DNA from: Flaccisagitta enflata
Taxonomy: Eukaryota > Chaetognatha > Sagittoidea > Aphragmophora
Length of the DNA: 64,000 bases
NCBI GenBank assembly: GCA_965153355.1
Contig: OZ231127.1
Span: 16,244,001 to 16,308,000 of the forward strand
Reading direction: 5' to 3'
The translations under genes were made by a program, and so were the position numbers. Of the stretch, positions 45,968 through 57,612 are shown piece by piece. The notes beneath the pieces are model-generated. The model saw nothing but the letters and a program-made list of their open reading frames with translations. It was not told the origin of the DNA and ran no database searches. Numbering within the stretch: position 1 is the stretch's first letter; every line of letters begins with the position of its first letter.

Positions 45968-46135
45968 AGATCAGCCCAGCTCAAGAAAATTCCTATAGCC
46001 AGCCTCTAACCACCCAGCAACCACCCCAAAAGCTCAAACCGCCTTCACTATGAGCCAGATCAGCCCAGCTAAAGAAAATTCCCATAACCAGCCTCGTACC
46101 ACCCAGCAACCACCCCAAAAGGCTCAAACCGCCTT
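45968..46135. repeat. ~85-bp direct tandem duplication
   Basis: GAGCCAGATCAGCCCAGCT through CCACCCCAAAAGCTCAAAC and CGCCTT appears twice with a few differences. The second copy runs into a 30-bp repeat. Confidence 0.8.
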
Positions 46136-46139
46136 GCAT

Positions 46140-46485
46140 GGTGCCTGCGCGAGTATGACTCTGAGCCATAATGCGTGAGGGAGTAAAACTCTGAACCATA
46201 GTGTGTAAGCGAGTTCAAATCTGAACCATAGTGTGTGAGCGAGCGCAATGTTGAAGTCTGAACCATAGTGCGTGAGCAAGTACGACTCTGAACTAGGGAT
46301 GTGGAAGCAATTGACCGCTTCCATTTTGGTGGATGGGATAGCTACTAGTATTTGAACTGCAAAATGGAAGCGGAAGCGGAAGTTGAAGCGATGGAAGCAG
46401 CATGAAAATCAACCGCTTCCGTATCCCCACTCTGAACCATAGTGCGTGAGCGAGTACGACTCTGGACCATAGTGCGTGAGCGAGC
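46140..46485. repeat. ~30-bp repeat (CTGAACCATAGTGCGTGAGC), split by a hAT MITE
   Basis: About seven units of TGAACCATAGTGCGTGAGCG plus AGTACGACTC. The MITE at 46293-46429 landed inside one unit and duplicated CTCTGAAC. Confidence 0.75.
46293..46429. mobile_element. hAT-type MITE copy 3 (137 bp)
   Basis: Starts TAGGGATGTGGAAGCAATTG and ends CCGCTTCCGTATCCCCA. It is flanked by the perfect 8-bp duplication CTCTGAAC (46285-46292 and 46430-46437). It contains GGATGGGATAGCTACTAGT, whose complement occurs in copy 1, so the two are in opposite orientations. Confidence 0.85.
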
Positions 46486-46899
46486 GTGCGCGTGGATCAA
46501 AATCTAAGCCTCGGAGTAGAGCGTGGAAGCCTCTGAAAGCTTGGTTGGGTCTCTAGCTGAAAATAAGACTGGGATTTTCGTGTGATAAATTGCGTCCGAT
46601 TTGGAATGAGTGTCTGACAGTCAACCAACCGCGTTTTACCTGCTTCTTCTTCTTTTTTTTCAACTTACCTTCTTTGCTTCCCCTTTTCGCCTGGCGCGCT
46701 CACGCGCGCGCGTGCGGTCGCTCACGTGTGTGTGTGTTTGTATGCGCGTGTTATTAGAAATGGATCTTTTTCAACAGAAACGTGCCCTGGAGGAAAGATT
46801 ACTAATTCTATCACCCTCTCTTTACAGTTTACATGCGAGCAAAACGAGGCTCATAAATGGCCGTCATTACAATCACAACCAGTGATGAAAAAAAAAACC
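46486..46899. other. Unique DNA, no gene seen
   Basis: Includes a GCGCGCTCACGCGCGCGCGT alternating purine-pyrimidine patch near 46694. No gene supported. Confidence 0.4.
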
Positions 46900-47063
<164 letters not shown>

Positions 47064-47220
47064 CTCTCCAAACCCATAAGATCGGTTTTTACCCATGAAT
47101 CAAAGGCAATCATTCCCATTCTTCCACAGGCGGCTCCAGAGGCATTTTGTGTGTCGAACGCGAACGCGAACAACTATTTAATGATGTTGGAATATTTCAA
47201 AAAGAAGAAATATTGGCTTT

Positions 47221-47467
47221 GGGCGTGTGACGACAAAAAACGCATTTGTTCCCATGAAACGCGTTTTTTGACGTGAACACATACTCATGAATGTCAACCG
47301 TCTCATGTAGGAGTGAGCAAAGTGCGTGAGCGAGCCCGTGAATGGAGCGAGCGAGCGAAGCGGAGTGCTGCTGAGTAAGCAGAGTAAGCGGTGCAACCGA
47401 ATGAACGTAGCGAGCGATCAAGTGGCCCGTTTAAAACGCGGTTGTCTGTGACTAAAAACACACCCAT
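47221..47467. mobile_element. Family F element copy
   Basis: GGGCGTGTGACGACAAAAAA, GTTCCCATGAAACGCG, GTGAACACATACTCATGAAT, GAGCCCGTGAATGGAGCGAG, AACGCGGTTGTCTGTGAC, TAAAAACACACCC. The ends correspond to GGGYGTGTTT...AAACACRCCC, with erosion. Confidence 0.55.
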
Positions 47468-47656
47468 TATTCAATTTCAAAGTGCGAACTAAATCCTTAT
47501 GCATTCCAAACAAGTAAAAATTGGGATGGTGAATTGTTGTGCTGATAATTGTGAATACATATCAGAATTTTGTTGTCTAAACATCTTATTTTGCTGTGTT
47601 GTCACCTTTTTTGTTGGGGGGGGGTGTCTCTGAAGGGCCAGATGCGCGCGAATGTA

Positions 47657-48253
47657 CACCGTCTTTAAATCGGTTTGACTTTTAGTAAAACTTTATAAAT
47701 CGAAAACTTTTGGGAAAAAAGTCTTCAAATTTTCAGTGTATGTACTTAATATGCTACAGTTTTGTCATGCCAAATCTCAATGTTGAGTTTCTAAGTGTTG
47801 GAAGTCAGCATAACATTGAGAAAAACTACAATTTTGTGGGCCAAATCAACTTTTGATATTTTTTTTTGAAAGATAATGCTACTATTTGCTTGCTACATCT
47901 GTAGAAACCCTTTAAAATATTCATGTTTTTGATACTTATGCAGAAAATGTGTAATCTATGAATTTTTATCTGTTGTTTGAGACTCATCCCAGGGTTTTAG
48001 TCAATTCCTTTGGAAATGGCAAGTTGTTAAAGACAGCCTCTTTAAAAAAAGCTCGCAGAAAATGATAAGGCATAAAAAATGGTAGTTTAATCAATGTTAT
48101 GTTGACCGCCAATACTTAGGAGCTCAATATAGGGATTTGGCATAACAAAACCGTAGCTTACTACCAACATACACTAGCAATTTGAAGACTTTTCTCACAA
48201 TAGTTTTTGATGTATAAATGTTTACAAAAAGTCAATCCGATTTAAAGACCCTG
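47657..48253. mobile_element. TA-flanked inverted-repeat element E8 (597 bp)
   Basis: The left end CACCGTCTTTAAATCGG and the right end, in reverse, CAGGGTCTTTAAATCGG are each flanked by TA (47655-47656 and 48254-48255). The arms share AAGTCTTCAAATT, CATGCCAAATCTCAATG-like and AACATTGA segments. The ~90-bp middle includes TTGAGACTCATCCCAGGG and TTTGGAAATGGCAAGTTG, which also occur at 32868-32955 in reverse. No transposase. Confidence 0.65.
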
Positions 48254-48255
48254 TA

Positions 48256-49341
48256 GGCACATGAAATGTCAGAGAACGTGTTCCCGCGACGACTTTTGGT
48301 CTGGATGTGAATGCAAGTGCAGTGTATTCCTCAGGGTCATGTAAGCTGAGTAACTGACAGACCTCAGTGGTTGGTGATCAGCATTTGTGAGACAGGAGTT
48401 CTCTTACCTTAGTCAAGCAAAATCTGGAGAAACTATCACCGTCAACTCTAGCTGGGTCGATTTGTTTATCAACCAGAAATCTATCTGATGGGTGTGCGGT
48501 CCGATCTAGATGAAACATTTCGCCACCTGTACTATAACTAGATAAAGAAATTTCCGTCTAAATCAATAACGTGTAAGACTTTGTTGGCGTGTCTGATAAC
48601 TCTTTCCCTCTTCTTCTCTATCAATCCACGTTTTACATTACCATCATGTGAAATGCAATATGCAAATGATTTGTTGGCGCAATTACGTTTTCACGCAGCG
48701 CCATTGAAGAAACTTTGTGCTTCGATCTCTCGTAAAGAGTACTCAAGAGTAGTCACCGAATTTCCCCCCTTGTCTCGTTCCAGGGCCTTGTTTGGAATCG
48801 AAGAATCATTTTAGCTGACCAACATAATAAACCATTTTGTGATTATTATCTTCATCTTTTCATGATTTTGCCATTTCTATTAAAAGACTGGGTATTTACT
48901 GTGCATGAAAGAAGACGGCTTCTTCAAGGGAACAAAAATTTGAATGAGGATTATATTGGATTTTTAAAATTATTCAAAATGGATAAAAAGTGTTGTAGGA
49001 TCAGTGGACACAACAAGTATTGTTTGATCTTCTTGATCTAACAACAAAATCATGGTAAGGTCATTACTTATCCTGCTAGTTGATGGTGAGAAAAAGAATT
49101 GGCTGTTGTGCCTCATGGGCCGCGTTAACCATAACGCAATCCCCAACAGTAACTGGTCCCAAGGGAGCCAGAATCTCGTTAATCCCCTTTCCCCTTTTTT
49201 GCAACCCTCATTTCCCATCCCCCTTTCCCCTTTAACTTTTATTTACTTCCCTCGTTGCCTTTGCTCCCTATCCCCGACTACCCTTTCCTATTCTCCAATC
49301 TCCAGTGTCGTTTATTGATTTGATTTGATTGTGTCGACAAG
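48256..49341. other. Unique DNA, no gene seen
   Basis: A moderately complex stretch. The open frame at 48581-48814 (77 codons) begins with a hydrophobic segment (MLACLITLSLFFSI), but it has no recognisable family and no visible neighbouring exons. I do not call a gene. Confidence 0.35.
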
Positions 49342-49418
49342 GGGAAAGGATGGTGGGGGTGGGAAAGGATGGTGGGGGTGGGAAAGGATGGTGGGGGTGG
49401 GAAAGGATGGTGGGGGCT
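49342..49418. repeat. 19-bp G-rich minisatellite, 4 units
   Basis: Four units of GGGAAAGGATGGTGGGGGT, nearly identical. Confidence 0.9.
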
Positions 49419-49752
49419 GGAGCAGGGGTGTGCATTGTTCAATCAAGTCAGTTGTCTCCCTTGTCATGAATCCACTCCTTATTTCACTCACGCTTTCGCT
49501 TCTCATCGGTTTTTTCTTTATTTTTTTTTTTTATTCTTTTTTTGGTCATTCGATCTGGCATTATTCGTTCGGCGCTTCTGATGTTTAACCATAGGTTTTT
49601 CAAAAATTTAAAAAAATTTAAAAAAAGAAGAATTTTTCTCTCTCTCCTTCGCATAGAAATTGATTTTTCAATAATGGCGTCAGTTGCTGCGGGGCAAACT
49701 GTGATATATTGCGAGGAGCAGTTTTTTTCTCCCCTTTTCATTCTCTTTCCCC

Positions 49753-49962
49753 TTTTTAGTCGCTTGCAAAGCGACTCTATATCTATAAGAGGCTTTGTCC
49801 GTTCGTCCGTAATGTATAAGTCAAAAGTGCAGAAACCACATTTAGAGGGTGTGTGTGTGTGTGATTGTGTGTGTTGAAGGGGGGGGGGACGGGAGGGGGT
49901 TGTTGTTAGTCCCTACCCACCAGGCCACCCATCTGCGACGCTATTGTAACCCCGTGTTACTT
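49753..49962 (-). mobile_element. Family A element A5
   Basis: On the + strand: hairpin AGTCGCTTGCAAAGCGACT (49758-49776), CTATATCTATAAGAGGC, TTTGTCCGTTCGTCCG, a (GT)n and G-rich core, then CCCTACCCACCAGGCC, ATCTGCGACGCTATTG and ACCCCGTGTTACTT. The 5' block is of the AAGTAACACGGGGT type, like 62344-62586. Confidence 0.6.
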
Positions 49963-50234
49963 GCTCTAACTCGATCTGTTCTATCAAGCTTTCCTTTCTG
50001 AAAACTGAGTCGCCTACGCGGTAATGCGGTCATAAGAACGGACACAAGTGATTGTCGAGTGACTATTACGTAGGGTTTGATGACATTAAGCCAGGGGAAA
50101 TCTATTCTTTAACTAGATTTTGCTTTGAGTTTTAGAAGTATCATCATAAGTAAAACAAAAAATCACAAAAAAAATGCAATTCGTTGTCTGTCTGTCTGTT
50201 TGTTTGTTTACCGGTTTGTCTGGTTATCTGTTTG

Positions 50235-50250
50235 TCTCTCTCTCTCTCTC

Positions 50251-50295
<45 letters not shown>
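50235..50295. repeat. (TC)n microsatellite
   Basis: About 60 bp of TC with a CCTTT break, preceded by GTCTGTCTGTTT. Confidence 0.9.
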
Positions 50296-50302
<7 letters not shown>

Positions 50303-50586
50303 TTTCCACAGTCAGATGTGTCTTCCAAAGTTGTCGATAGTTACTACATTTTCATACGACTCTACCCAAGTCATGGCCCATATTCTACGCGCGTTCCCAT
50401 TTATCTATATTCTGTCGCACAGACCTCGGCGAGGCCAAGGACTCCTCGCGAAGCCTCTCTCTAGCACAGTCTCAGAGCAGTATCTAGCGATGTTCCTAGC
50501 ACAGTCTCTCTTTATAACAGTCTTTCTCTAGCTGACCGTATTAGTGATAGTGTATATGAGATTTTGTGTGTGTATACGTTATAAAG

Positions 50587-50589
<3 letters not shown>

Positions 50590-50667
<78 letters not shown>

Positions 50668-50672
50668 TTTCT

Positions 50673-50734
<62 letters not shown>

Positions 50735-50763
50735 TTTTTTTTCTCTCTCTCTCTCTTTTTCTC
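50590..50763. repeat. (GT)n then (TC)n microsatellite
   Basis: About 74 bp of GT followed by about 85 bp of TC with T-run interruptions. Confidence 0.95.
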
Positions 50764-51019
50764 GCCTGCCTGTTTTTAATTATTTCTGCTCATGGTTTTG
50801 ATACGTCTGTTTTTCAGCTTTCTCTTGGTTTCATATTCTGCCTTACATATCCACTTCGATTGCCACTGTTTTTGTTGTTTTGTCTCCCCCTGCGCCAGCT
50901 CTAGGTTTCTTTCATTTTCTTTGTAAGGTTCCTTTGTACAGAAAATTTACGTCTGTCTGTTTTCCTGCCTGTTTACCCTGAACATCTGAAATAACATTTC
51001 TGAGTGTCCATTTGGTTGT

Positions 51020-51307
<288 letters not shown>

Positions 51308-51719
51308 TTACGCCTGCCTTTGCCAGTTTTGGTTATTTCTTCCTTTCCGGATCCTGCTTTTCCTTTTTGGCCAGCAGCTTAGAAAAGATTTGGAGCAGCA
51401 GGTTGGAATTGAGCATGGGGCGGAGATTTCTTGCCTCAATCTAGATTTAAGCAAACGGACATACAAGTTGGCAGATAGATAGACATACAGACCGACAGAT
51501 AGGCACTCAGTCAGAAAGAAGGGGCACACAGTCATGTGAAGATTCACCCCTTTAGAGATGCTTTACTACTCCAGCTCATGTTATGCAATTAGACATGCTG
51601 ACCATGGCACGGGTAACGCTGACCATATACATTCCTGAAAGACCGGTAAAACATTCTTTCTTTTTTCGTTGTTAGCAATTGGTTTGATTTGGTTTTTGTG
51701 TGAATCGTGCGCCGCCATC

Positions 51720-52955
51720 CACAACCAGCAGCACCCTCTCGAGACGCTGCGCTGCACAATGGGACGAATCTCATCACAAGCATAACCAAAACCTTTTCAA
51801 GCATCTACACTGCAGCGCACTGAACTGCACGACACCACACAATGATTAGGCAAACCACATCCAGCAACAAAATGAACAATGTGACGAATCTCATCACAAG
51901 CATGACCAAAACCCTTTCAAGCATCTACACTGCAGCGCACTGAACTGCACGACACCAAACAATGATGAGGCAAACCACATCCAGCAACAAAATGTATAAA
52001 ATCTGATGTGGACCATATTCGTAACCCTTTCAGGCATCTACTATATATACACTGCAGCATACTGACGTAACTGCACAATGATGAGGCAAGCCACATGCAG
52101 CAACAAAATGTATGAAATGATCTCAACCATAACCGTAACCCTGTCAAGCATCTGCTTTATGTACACTGCACCGCACTGAACTGCATGACACCACACAATG
52201 ATGAGGCAACCTGCATCCAGCAACAAAATGAACAATATGACAAATCTGATCACAACCATAACCGTAACCCTTTCAAGCATCTACTACATATACACTGCAG
52301 CGCACTAAAATGCACAAAACTGCAACATGGTGAGGCAACCGACAACCAGAAACAAAATGAATAATATGACAAATATAATCATGACCATAACTAAAACCCT
52401 TTCAAGCATCTACACTGCAGTGCACTGAACTGTACGACACCACACAATGATGAGGCAACCTACATCCAGCAACAGAATGAACAATCTGACAAATCTGGTC
52501 ACAACCATAATCGTAAACCTTTCAAGCATCGACTACATATACACTGTAGCGCACTGAAATACACAAAACTGCACAATGGTGAGGCAACCCACATCCAGCA
52601 ACAAAATGAACACTGCGACAAATATGATCACAGCCATAACCTTAACCGTTTCCAGCATCTAAACTGAACAGCACAACACTGCATAATGGTGAGGCAACCC
52701 AAATTCAGCAACAAAATGAACAATGTGACAAATATGATCATGACCATAACCAAAACCCTTTCAAGCATCTACACAGCAGCGCACTGAACTGCACTACTCT
52801 GCATAATGGTGAGCCAACCCACATCCAACAACAGAATGAACAATCTGACAAATCTGGTCACGACCATAACCGTAACCATTTCTGGCATCTACACTGAAGT
52901 GCACTACGCTGCACCACGATGACGTAATCCACATCCAGCAAGAAAATGAACAACT
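51720..52955. repeat. ~120-bp tandem array, about 10 units
   Basis: The phrase CAAGCATCTACACTGCAGCG recurs at 51801, 51921, 52034, 52148, 52278, 52407, 52527, 52655, 52765 and 52885 (spacing 110-130). Each unit also has ATGATGAGGCAAACCACAT, CCAGCAACAAAATGAACAA and CATAACC. Units vary by indels of 7-10 bp. A decayed unit lies near 53110-53180. Satellite-like; no gene. Confidence 0.85.
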
Positions 52956-53418
52956 GGACTGATGTTTGATTATGAGAAAGGGGATGATGTGGAGGTCATG
53001 AGTAAACTTTACGTAATCAGCACCATCTGAGATGGAAGTGGTTACATTTCGCCTGCTAGGAAAACGGTTTTGACTATAATTTGAGTCACCCCGCAACATG
53101 CAGCTCTTCAGACGCTGAACTGCAAAATGTGACAAATCTGATCAAAATCGAAACTATAGATAGTACCTTTAGAAGCATCTACAGAAGTTCACGCCTCCGT
53201 GCTGCCTCCACGCTTGTCTGTCTACCTTTTTTTATTTACAGCGAAGCTAGGCCAGCGTCAGCGTCACAGGCTGTTTCTGGCTGGGTTAGCTTAATATTCT
53301 TCCCGAATGAAAGTTTTCCTCTGTCTGTCGTGTGAATGTGAATCAGTTTTTATGTGTCTCGGAGTCTTTGTGCTTGTCTGTCTTGCCTTTCCGTTCCGCT
53401 TGTCGTTCTCTCTATCCG

Positions 53419-53574
<156 letters not shown>

Positions 53575-53867
53575 AGCTTTCTATTTCTAACATCTGTGTT
53601 TCATTCAGTTTAGGGCAGGTTTTGCTGGTGGTGCTCCGGCGAATTATTTGTGTTGTTATTCCAATATTTGATTCTATCGTTTGTTTACCATTCGTCTGCC
53701 TAGTTGTGCTGCTGCGTTTCTTTGGTTTCCTTTTTATTTCCCACTCATAATTTCAGTCACAGATTTCGTCTTGCATATTCTCACACAACCACACTCCATA
53801 CTCCATACTCCATTCTCACTCAATGGAAATCTGCGCCGATCATTGAAATCTGACGAATGAGAATTTG

Positions 53868-53950
53868 TAGTCGCGGTCTGGCTACTCTGTAAGAGAGCTT
53901 GTCCGAATGCCGGCCCGTCCGTCAGTTGGTCTGCGTCTGTAACGATCGAG
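53868..53950 (-). mobile_element. Family A 3'-end fragment (in duplication copy 1)
   Basis: GTAGTCGCGGTCTGGCTACT, CTGTAAGAGAGCTTGTCC, GGCCCGTCCGTCAGTTGG on the + strand. Same end type as 7676-7760. Its duplicate at 57236-57318 has GAGAGTTTGTCC. Confidence 0.5.
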
Positions 53951-54244
53951 TAAAAAAGTGTAAGTACGTATATTTCCGCCTCGTATTGTTACATGCCCTG
54001 CGTGAGAGTGGCAACCCGTATATCATTCCAGGTTGCATTTTGCCTACGTGCCGTTTCCTTGGAGACTTGTAATGATAAAGTGACACGGCGCAAGTTGTGT
54101 CCTCAAAAAATCCTAAATCTTTGACGACCCGATTCCTCAGGTCGTTGCAAAAGAGGGAATTGATGTTACGCGCACGATTATATTTCATTCATTACAGGCT
54201 GGCATGTAGATTTCTTCTTATAATGCTTTACCATCAATATAACA

Positions 54245-54887
54245 GGTCGCCCAAGGGCAATATATGGTCAGCGATACCCTTTGCCCTGCTTTGAGTGATT
54301 GTGAATTGAAGTGAGGGGAAGCAGGGCAGCGGCCCCGAAGGGGACGAAGTCCTGTAGAACACAGGGGGACTTTCGTTCATCCTGCCTTACGTGGATGAGA
54401 TGCTACATAGAGGGTTGACTGAAGGCCTTCAAGAGCTTAAATTGAGGTCTAAGAAGGCTGATGTAAGGCCTGAGAATGCCAATTGGAAGCTTGAGAGGAC
54501 TAACTTGAGGCCTAATTTGAGGCATGAGAGGACAGGTTTGAGGCATGGGAATTTCAATTTGAGGCCTGCGAGGCCTAATTTGAGGTCTGAAAGGCCAGGT
54601 TTGAGGCCTGAGAGGTCGGATTTGAGGCCTGAGAGGCCAGATTTGAGGCCTGAGAGGCTGGATTTGAGGCCAGAGAGGCTGGATTTGAGGCCTGAGAGGC
54701 TGGATTTGAGGCCTGAGAGGCTGGATTTGAGGCCTGAGAGGCTGGATTTGAGGCCTGAGAGGCCAGATTTTAGGCCTGAGGGGCCTGATAAGGGGGGGGA
54801 CGAACGAACTAACTAACGAACGAACGAACGAACGAAGTCCCCCTGTGTTCTACAGGACTTCGTCCCCTTCGGGGCCGCTGCCCAAAT
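54245..54887 (+). mobile_element. Family C element C5
   Basis: ATGGTCAGCGATACCC, then GGGCAGCGGCCCCGAAGG and GGACGAAGTCCTGTAGAA. The core is about 17 units of GAGGCCTGAGAGGCTGGATT, followed by a GGGGGG and (GAAC)n tract, CCCCCTGTGTTCTACAG, GACTTCGTCCCCTTCGG and GGCCGCTGCCC. The 5' subterminal block and the 3' block are perfect inverted copies for about 46 bp, including the GAAGGGGACGAAG variant not found in C7. Confidence 0.75.
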
Positions 54888-54929
54888 ACAGCTGGCTATA
54901 GTCAAAAAAGAGTCACTTTGTAGTTGGAA

Positions 54930-55330
54930 CAAGTCATCCAAGGATCGCACATGGTCAGCGGTACCCGATGCCCTGCTTGGAGTGATTAGCTGAAGAAGTG
55001 GAGTGAGAGCGGGGCAGCGGCTCCAAAAGGCCAATGTTCAGTAGGACACAGGGGTGAATTACTATACGTCCTGAGAGGGCATATATGAGGCCTTAATCGC
55101 AATTATCCATAATATTCAATGAGAATTTTACATTTTTTTTATTTCCGATCAATTTGCCATGTTATTCAATGGGAATTTTACATTTTGTCAATTTTCCATG
55201 TTATTCAATGGGAATCTTAGGCTTGAGAAGCTTCTGAGGGGGGGGGGGGACATATGGATGGACAGATGGACATATGGAAGTTCACCCCTGTGTCCTACAG
55301 CACAGCGGCCCTTTGGGGCCGCTGGCCAAA
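54930..55330 (+). mobile_element. Family C element C6
   Basis: AAGTCATCCAAGGATCGCAC, ATGGTCAGCGGTACCCG, GGGGCAGCGGCTCC, GTAGGACACAGGGGTGAATT. The core has three ATTCAATGGGAATTTTAC-like units (not the usual GGCCT repeat), then a G-run, a GGATGGACAGATGGAC tract, TTCACCCCTGTGTCCTAC and CGGCCCTTTGGGGCCGCTGG. CACAGGGGTGAA occurs at both ends, in inverted orientation, and is specific to this copy and its duplicate C9. Confidence 0.7.
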
Positions 55331-55373
55331 AAGGTTAAAAAGTGACGATATAACATACCCTAACCGACAAACC

Positions 55374-55682
55374 CTAATGACAAACTAGTATTAGGAAGTA
55401 ATCAACAGGAGTTGATTTCACTTTCCGCTCACGCGAGATCTTTTCCTCTGTGACTACAACACGCAAATTAGATGTGTATGTTTCCTGACTGACATTCTTT
55501 ACGGGGCTCACTATTTGTCGGTCGGGCTCAGCAAAATCGCACGAACCGGAAGGCTTAGTCAAAGAAATCGCTAAAAGCGCTAAAATCAGGCCTGTCCATT
55601 TGCTCGACGACTCTCCTCTAGAATCGTTACATGATGTAATTCTATCATGATCATCTTTTTTACGAGATCCGTTAAATCTATG
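55374..55682 (-). CDS. Candidate hypothetical open frame, signal-peptide-like start
   Basis: About 95 codons between elements C6 and C7, in unique-looking DNA. It has a hydrophobic run WTGLILALLAISLT followed by KPSGSCDFAEPDRQ and a mixed hydrophilic tail ending DYFLILVCH. The upstream part of the frame runs into C7, so any real start would lie inside this segment. No family is recognised. In duplication copy 2 (58747-59050) the Trp codon before the hydrophobic run is a stop (TGG to TGA). Composition is more protein-like than elsewhere in the window, but a chance frame is quite possible. Confidence 0.15.
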   Translation of the reverse strand, partial: HRFNGSRKKDDHDRITSCNDSRGESSSKWTGLILALLAISLTKPSGSCDFAEPDRQIVSPVKNVSQETYTSNLRVVVTEEKISRERKVKSTPVDYFLILVCH

Positions 55683-55683
55683 C

Positions 55684-56263
55684 TTTTTGGGCAGCGGCCC
55701 CAAAGGGCCGATGTCCTGTAGGACACAGGGGGGAATTTCCAGACGTCCGTCCTTCCGTCCGTCCGTCCGTCCTTCCGTCCGTCCGTCCGTCCGTCCCCCC
55801 CCCCCCCCGAGGACCATCAAAGACCCAAACCAGCACTCTCAGGCCTGTTTTTTGCCCTCCATGCCCTGAATTAAGCCCTGTCAGACCTTGATATTGCTCT
55901 CCAGGCTTCAAATCCACCTTAAATCTGTCCTCCAGGCCTCAAATCTGCCCTCCTGACCTCAAATTTGATCTCCGGACCTCAAATCTGCCCTCAAGGCCTC
56001 AAATTAGCCCTCCAGGCCTCAAATTTGCCCTCCAGAGCTCAAATCTTCCCTCATGACCTCAAATCTGCCCCAAGACCTCTTTTCAGCCCTCCAGGCCTCA
56101 AATCAGCCATCTGTATCTCAGGACGTCTGGAAATTCCCCCCTGTGTCCTACAGGACATCGGCCCTTTGGGGCCGCTGCCCTGCTCTCTTTCCACTTCTTC
56201 ACTTGATCACTCCAAGCAGGGCATCGGGTACCGCTGACCATGTGCGATCCTTGGATGACTAGT
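55684..56263 (-). mobile_element. Family C element C7
   Basis: Reads in reverse. 55689-55748 and 56121-56180 are perfect 60-bp inverted copies (GGGCAGCGGCCCCAAAGG ... AATTTCCAGACGTCC). The (GTCC)n and poly-C tract at 55749-55809 is followed by a core of CCTCAAATCTGCCCTCCAGG units. Beyond the right inverted copy is the 5' block CAGGGCATCGGGTACCGCTG, ACCATGTGCGATCCTTGG. The AGACGTCC variant at both inner edges differs from ATACGTCC in C10 and C11. Confidence 0.75.
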
Positions 56264-56423
56264 TATGAGTTGTGTTTCTTCTTTTTTTTGCTCCTGCCCA
56301 TTATGCTACACCTAACGTGAGAGTAAATGCCGTAGATAACCTATTCAACTAGAAATTGAGGTTTTAATCCAATCATCGGGAATGTTAGTCTGTGTCTCTG
56401 TCTGTCTGTCCATCCGTCCGTCG

Positions 56424-56432
56424 TCCTCTCTC

Positions 56433-56515
<83 letters not shown>
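56424..56515. repeat. (TC)n microsatellite
   Basis: About 90 bp of TC with one GTC interruption. The copy 2 counterpart is at 60265-60359. Confidence 0.95.
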
Positions 56516-56519
<4 letters not shown>

Positions 56520-56684
56520 TTTCATCCTTTCTTTTTTCCTGCGTGGCGTATTCCGGTGATACACAGGCCTTCCGTGTCTTCAGGCGTCAAGGGATAATTC
56601 ATCATTGCCCATGCGCGTTTACCCGAGATAAGACGCGATGCGCTCGCCTCCGGGACAGAGGAAGGAAAAAAACCCTTGCTCTTC

Positions 56685-56689
<5 letters not shown>

Positions 56690-56745
<56 letters not shown>
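56690..56745. repeat. (GT)n microsatellite
   Basis: About 56 bp of GT. The copy 2 counterpart (60531-60628) is about 98 bp, so it changed length after the duplication. Confidence 0.95.
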
Positions 56746-56746
<1 letters not shown>

Positions 56747-56849
56747 TGTCATCAAAAGAACCTCGAAGTAATCCTTTGAGGGGGTCGCCTGCCTATTCCT
56801 TAGGTCTTCCACATATTTTCCATTTAATTATCATATCTATGCGACAATG

Positions 56850-57080
56850 CCTGCTCGCTGCCGCTGTCGCTGCTGCCGCCACTACCGCTACTGCTGCCGC
56901 CACTGCCGCCACAACCGCCACTGTCGCTACTGCCGCCCTCTGCCGCTGCTGCCGCCACTACCGCTACTGCTTCTACAGCCACCCCATCCAACACAGCCAC
57001 CATAACCGACGCAGCCGACCCCTGTCGCTGCCACCACCGCTACTGCCGCCACAGCCGCCACAGCTGCCCTCCACCGCTAC
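56850..57080. repeat. GCC-rich triplet repeat, truncated at the duplication junction
   Basis: Imperfect GCTGCCGCCACTACCGCTAC units. It stops at the junction with copy 2. The full version at 60735-61320 is about 585 bp. Open frames rich in Ala, Pro, Thr and Arg are artefacts. Confidence 0.8.
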
Positions 57081-57612
57081 TGCGTTTCTTTGGTTTCCTT
57101 TTTATTTCCCACTCATAATTTCAGTCACAGATTTCGTCTTGCATATTCTCACACAACCACACTCCATACTCCATACTCCATTCTCACTCAATGGAAATCT
57201 GCGCCGATCATTGAAATCTGACGAATGAGAATTTGTAGTCGCGGTCTGGCTACTCTGTAAGAGAGTTTGTCCGAATGCCGGCCCGTCCGTCAGTTGGTCT
57301 GCGTCTGTAACGATCGAGTAAAAAAGTGTAAGTACGTATATTTCCGCCTCGTATTGTTACATGCCCTGCGTGAGAGTGGCAACCCGTATATCATTCCAGG
57401 TTGCATTTTGCCTACGTGCCGTTTCCTTGGAGACTTGTAATGATAAAGTGACACGGCGCAAGTTGTGTCCTCAAAAAATCCTAAATCTTTGACGACCCGA
57501 TTCCTCAGGTCGTTGCAAAAGAAGGAATTGATGTTACGCGCACGATTATATTTCATTCATTACAGGCTGGCATGCAGATTTCTTCTTATAATGCTTTACC
57601 ATCAATATAACA

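Larger units (their letters stand above)
53713..57080 (+). repeat. Segmental duplication, copy 1 (3368 bp)
   Basis: Starts TGCGTTTCTTTGGTTTCC and runs to ACCGCTACTG, where the same TGCGTTTCTTTGGTTTCC begins again at 57081. The order inside is: family A fragment, C5, C6, a unique segment with a short open frame, C7, (TC)n, (GT)n, GCC-rich triplets. Sampled stretches differ from copy 2 at only a few bases per several hundred, so the duplication is recent. Confidence 0.85.

Noticed and set aside
48581-48814. 77-codon frame with a hydrophobic start
   Set aside because: Single short frame, no family, no neighbouring exon or splice pattern I could defend.
53922-57556. Identical 88-codon minus frames at 53922-54188 and 57290-57556
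   Set aside because: They are identical because the segment was duplicated recently, not from conservation. No family or start context is recognised, and the C-terminal part overlaps a family A fragment.
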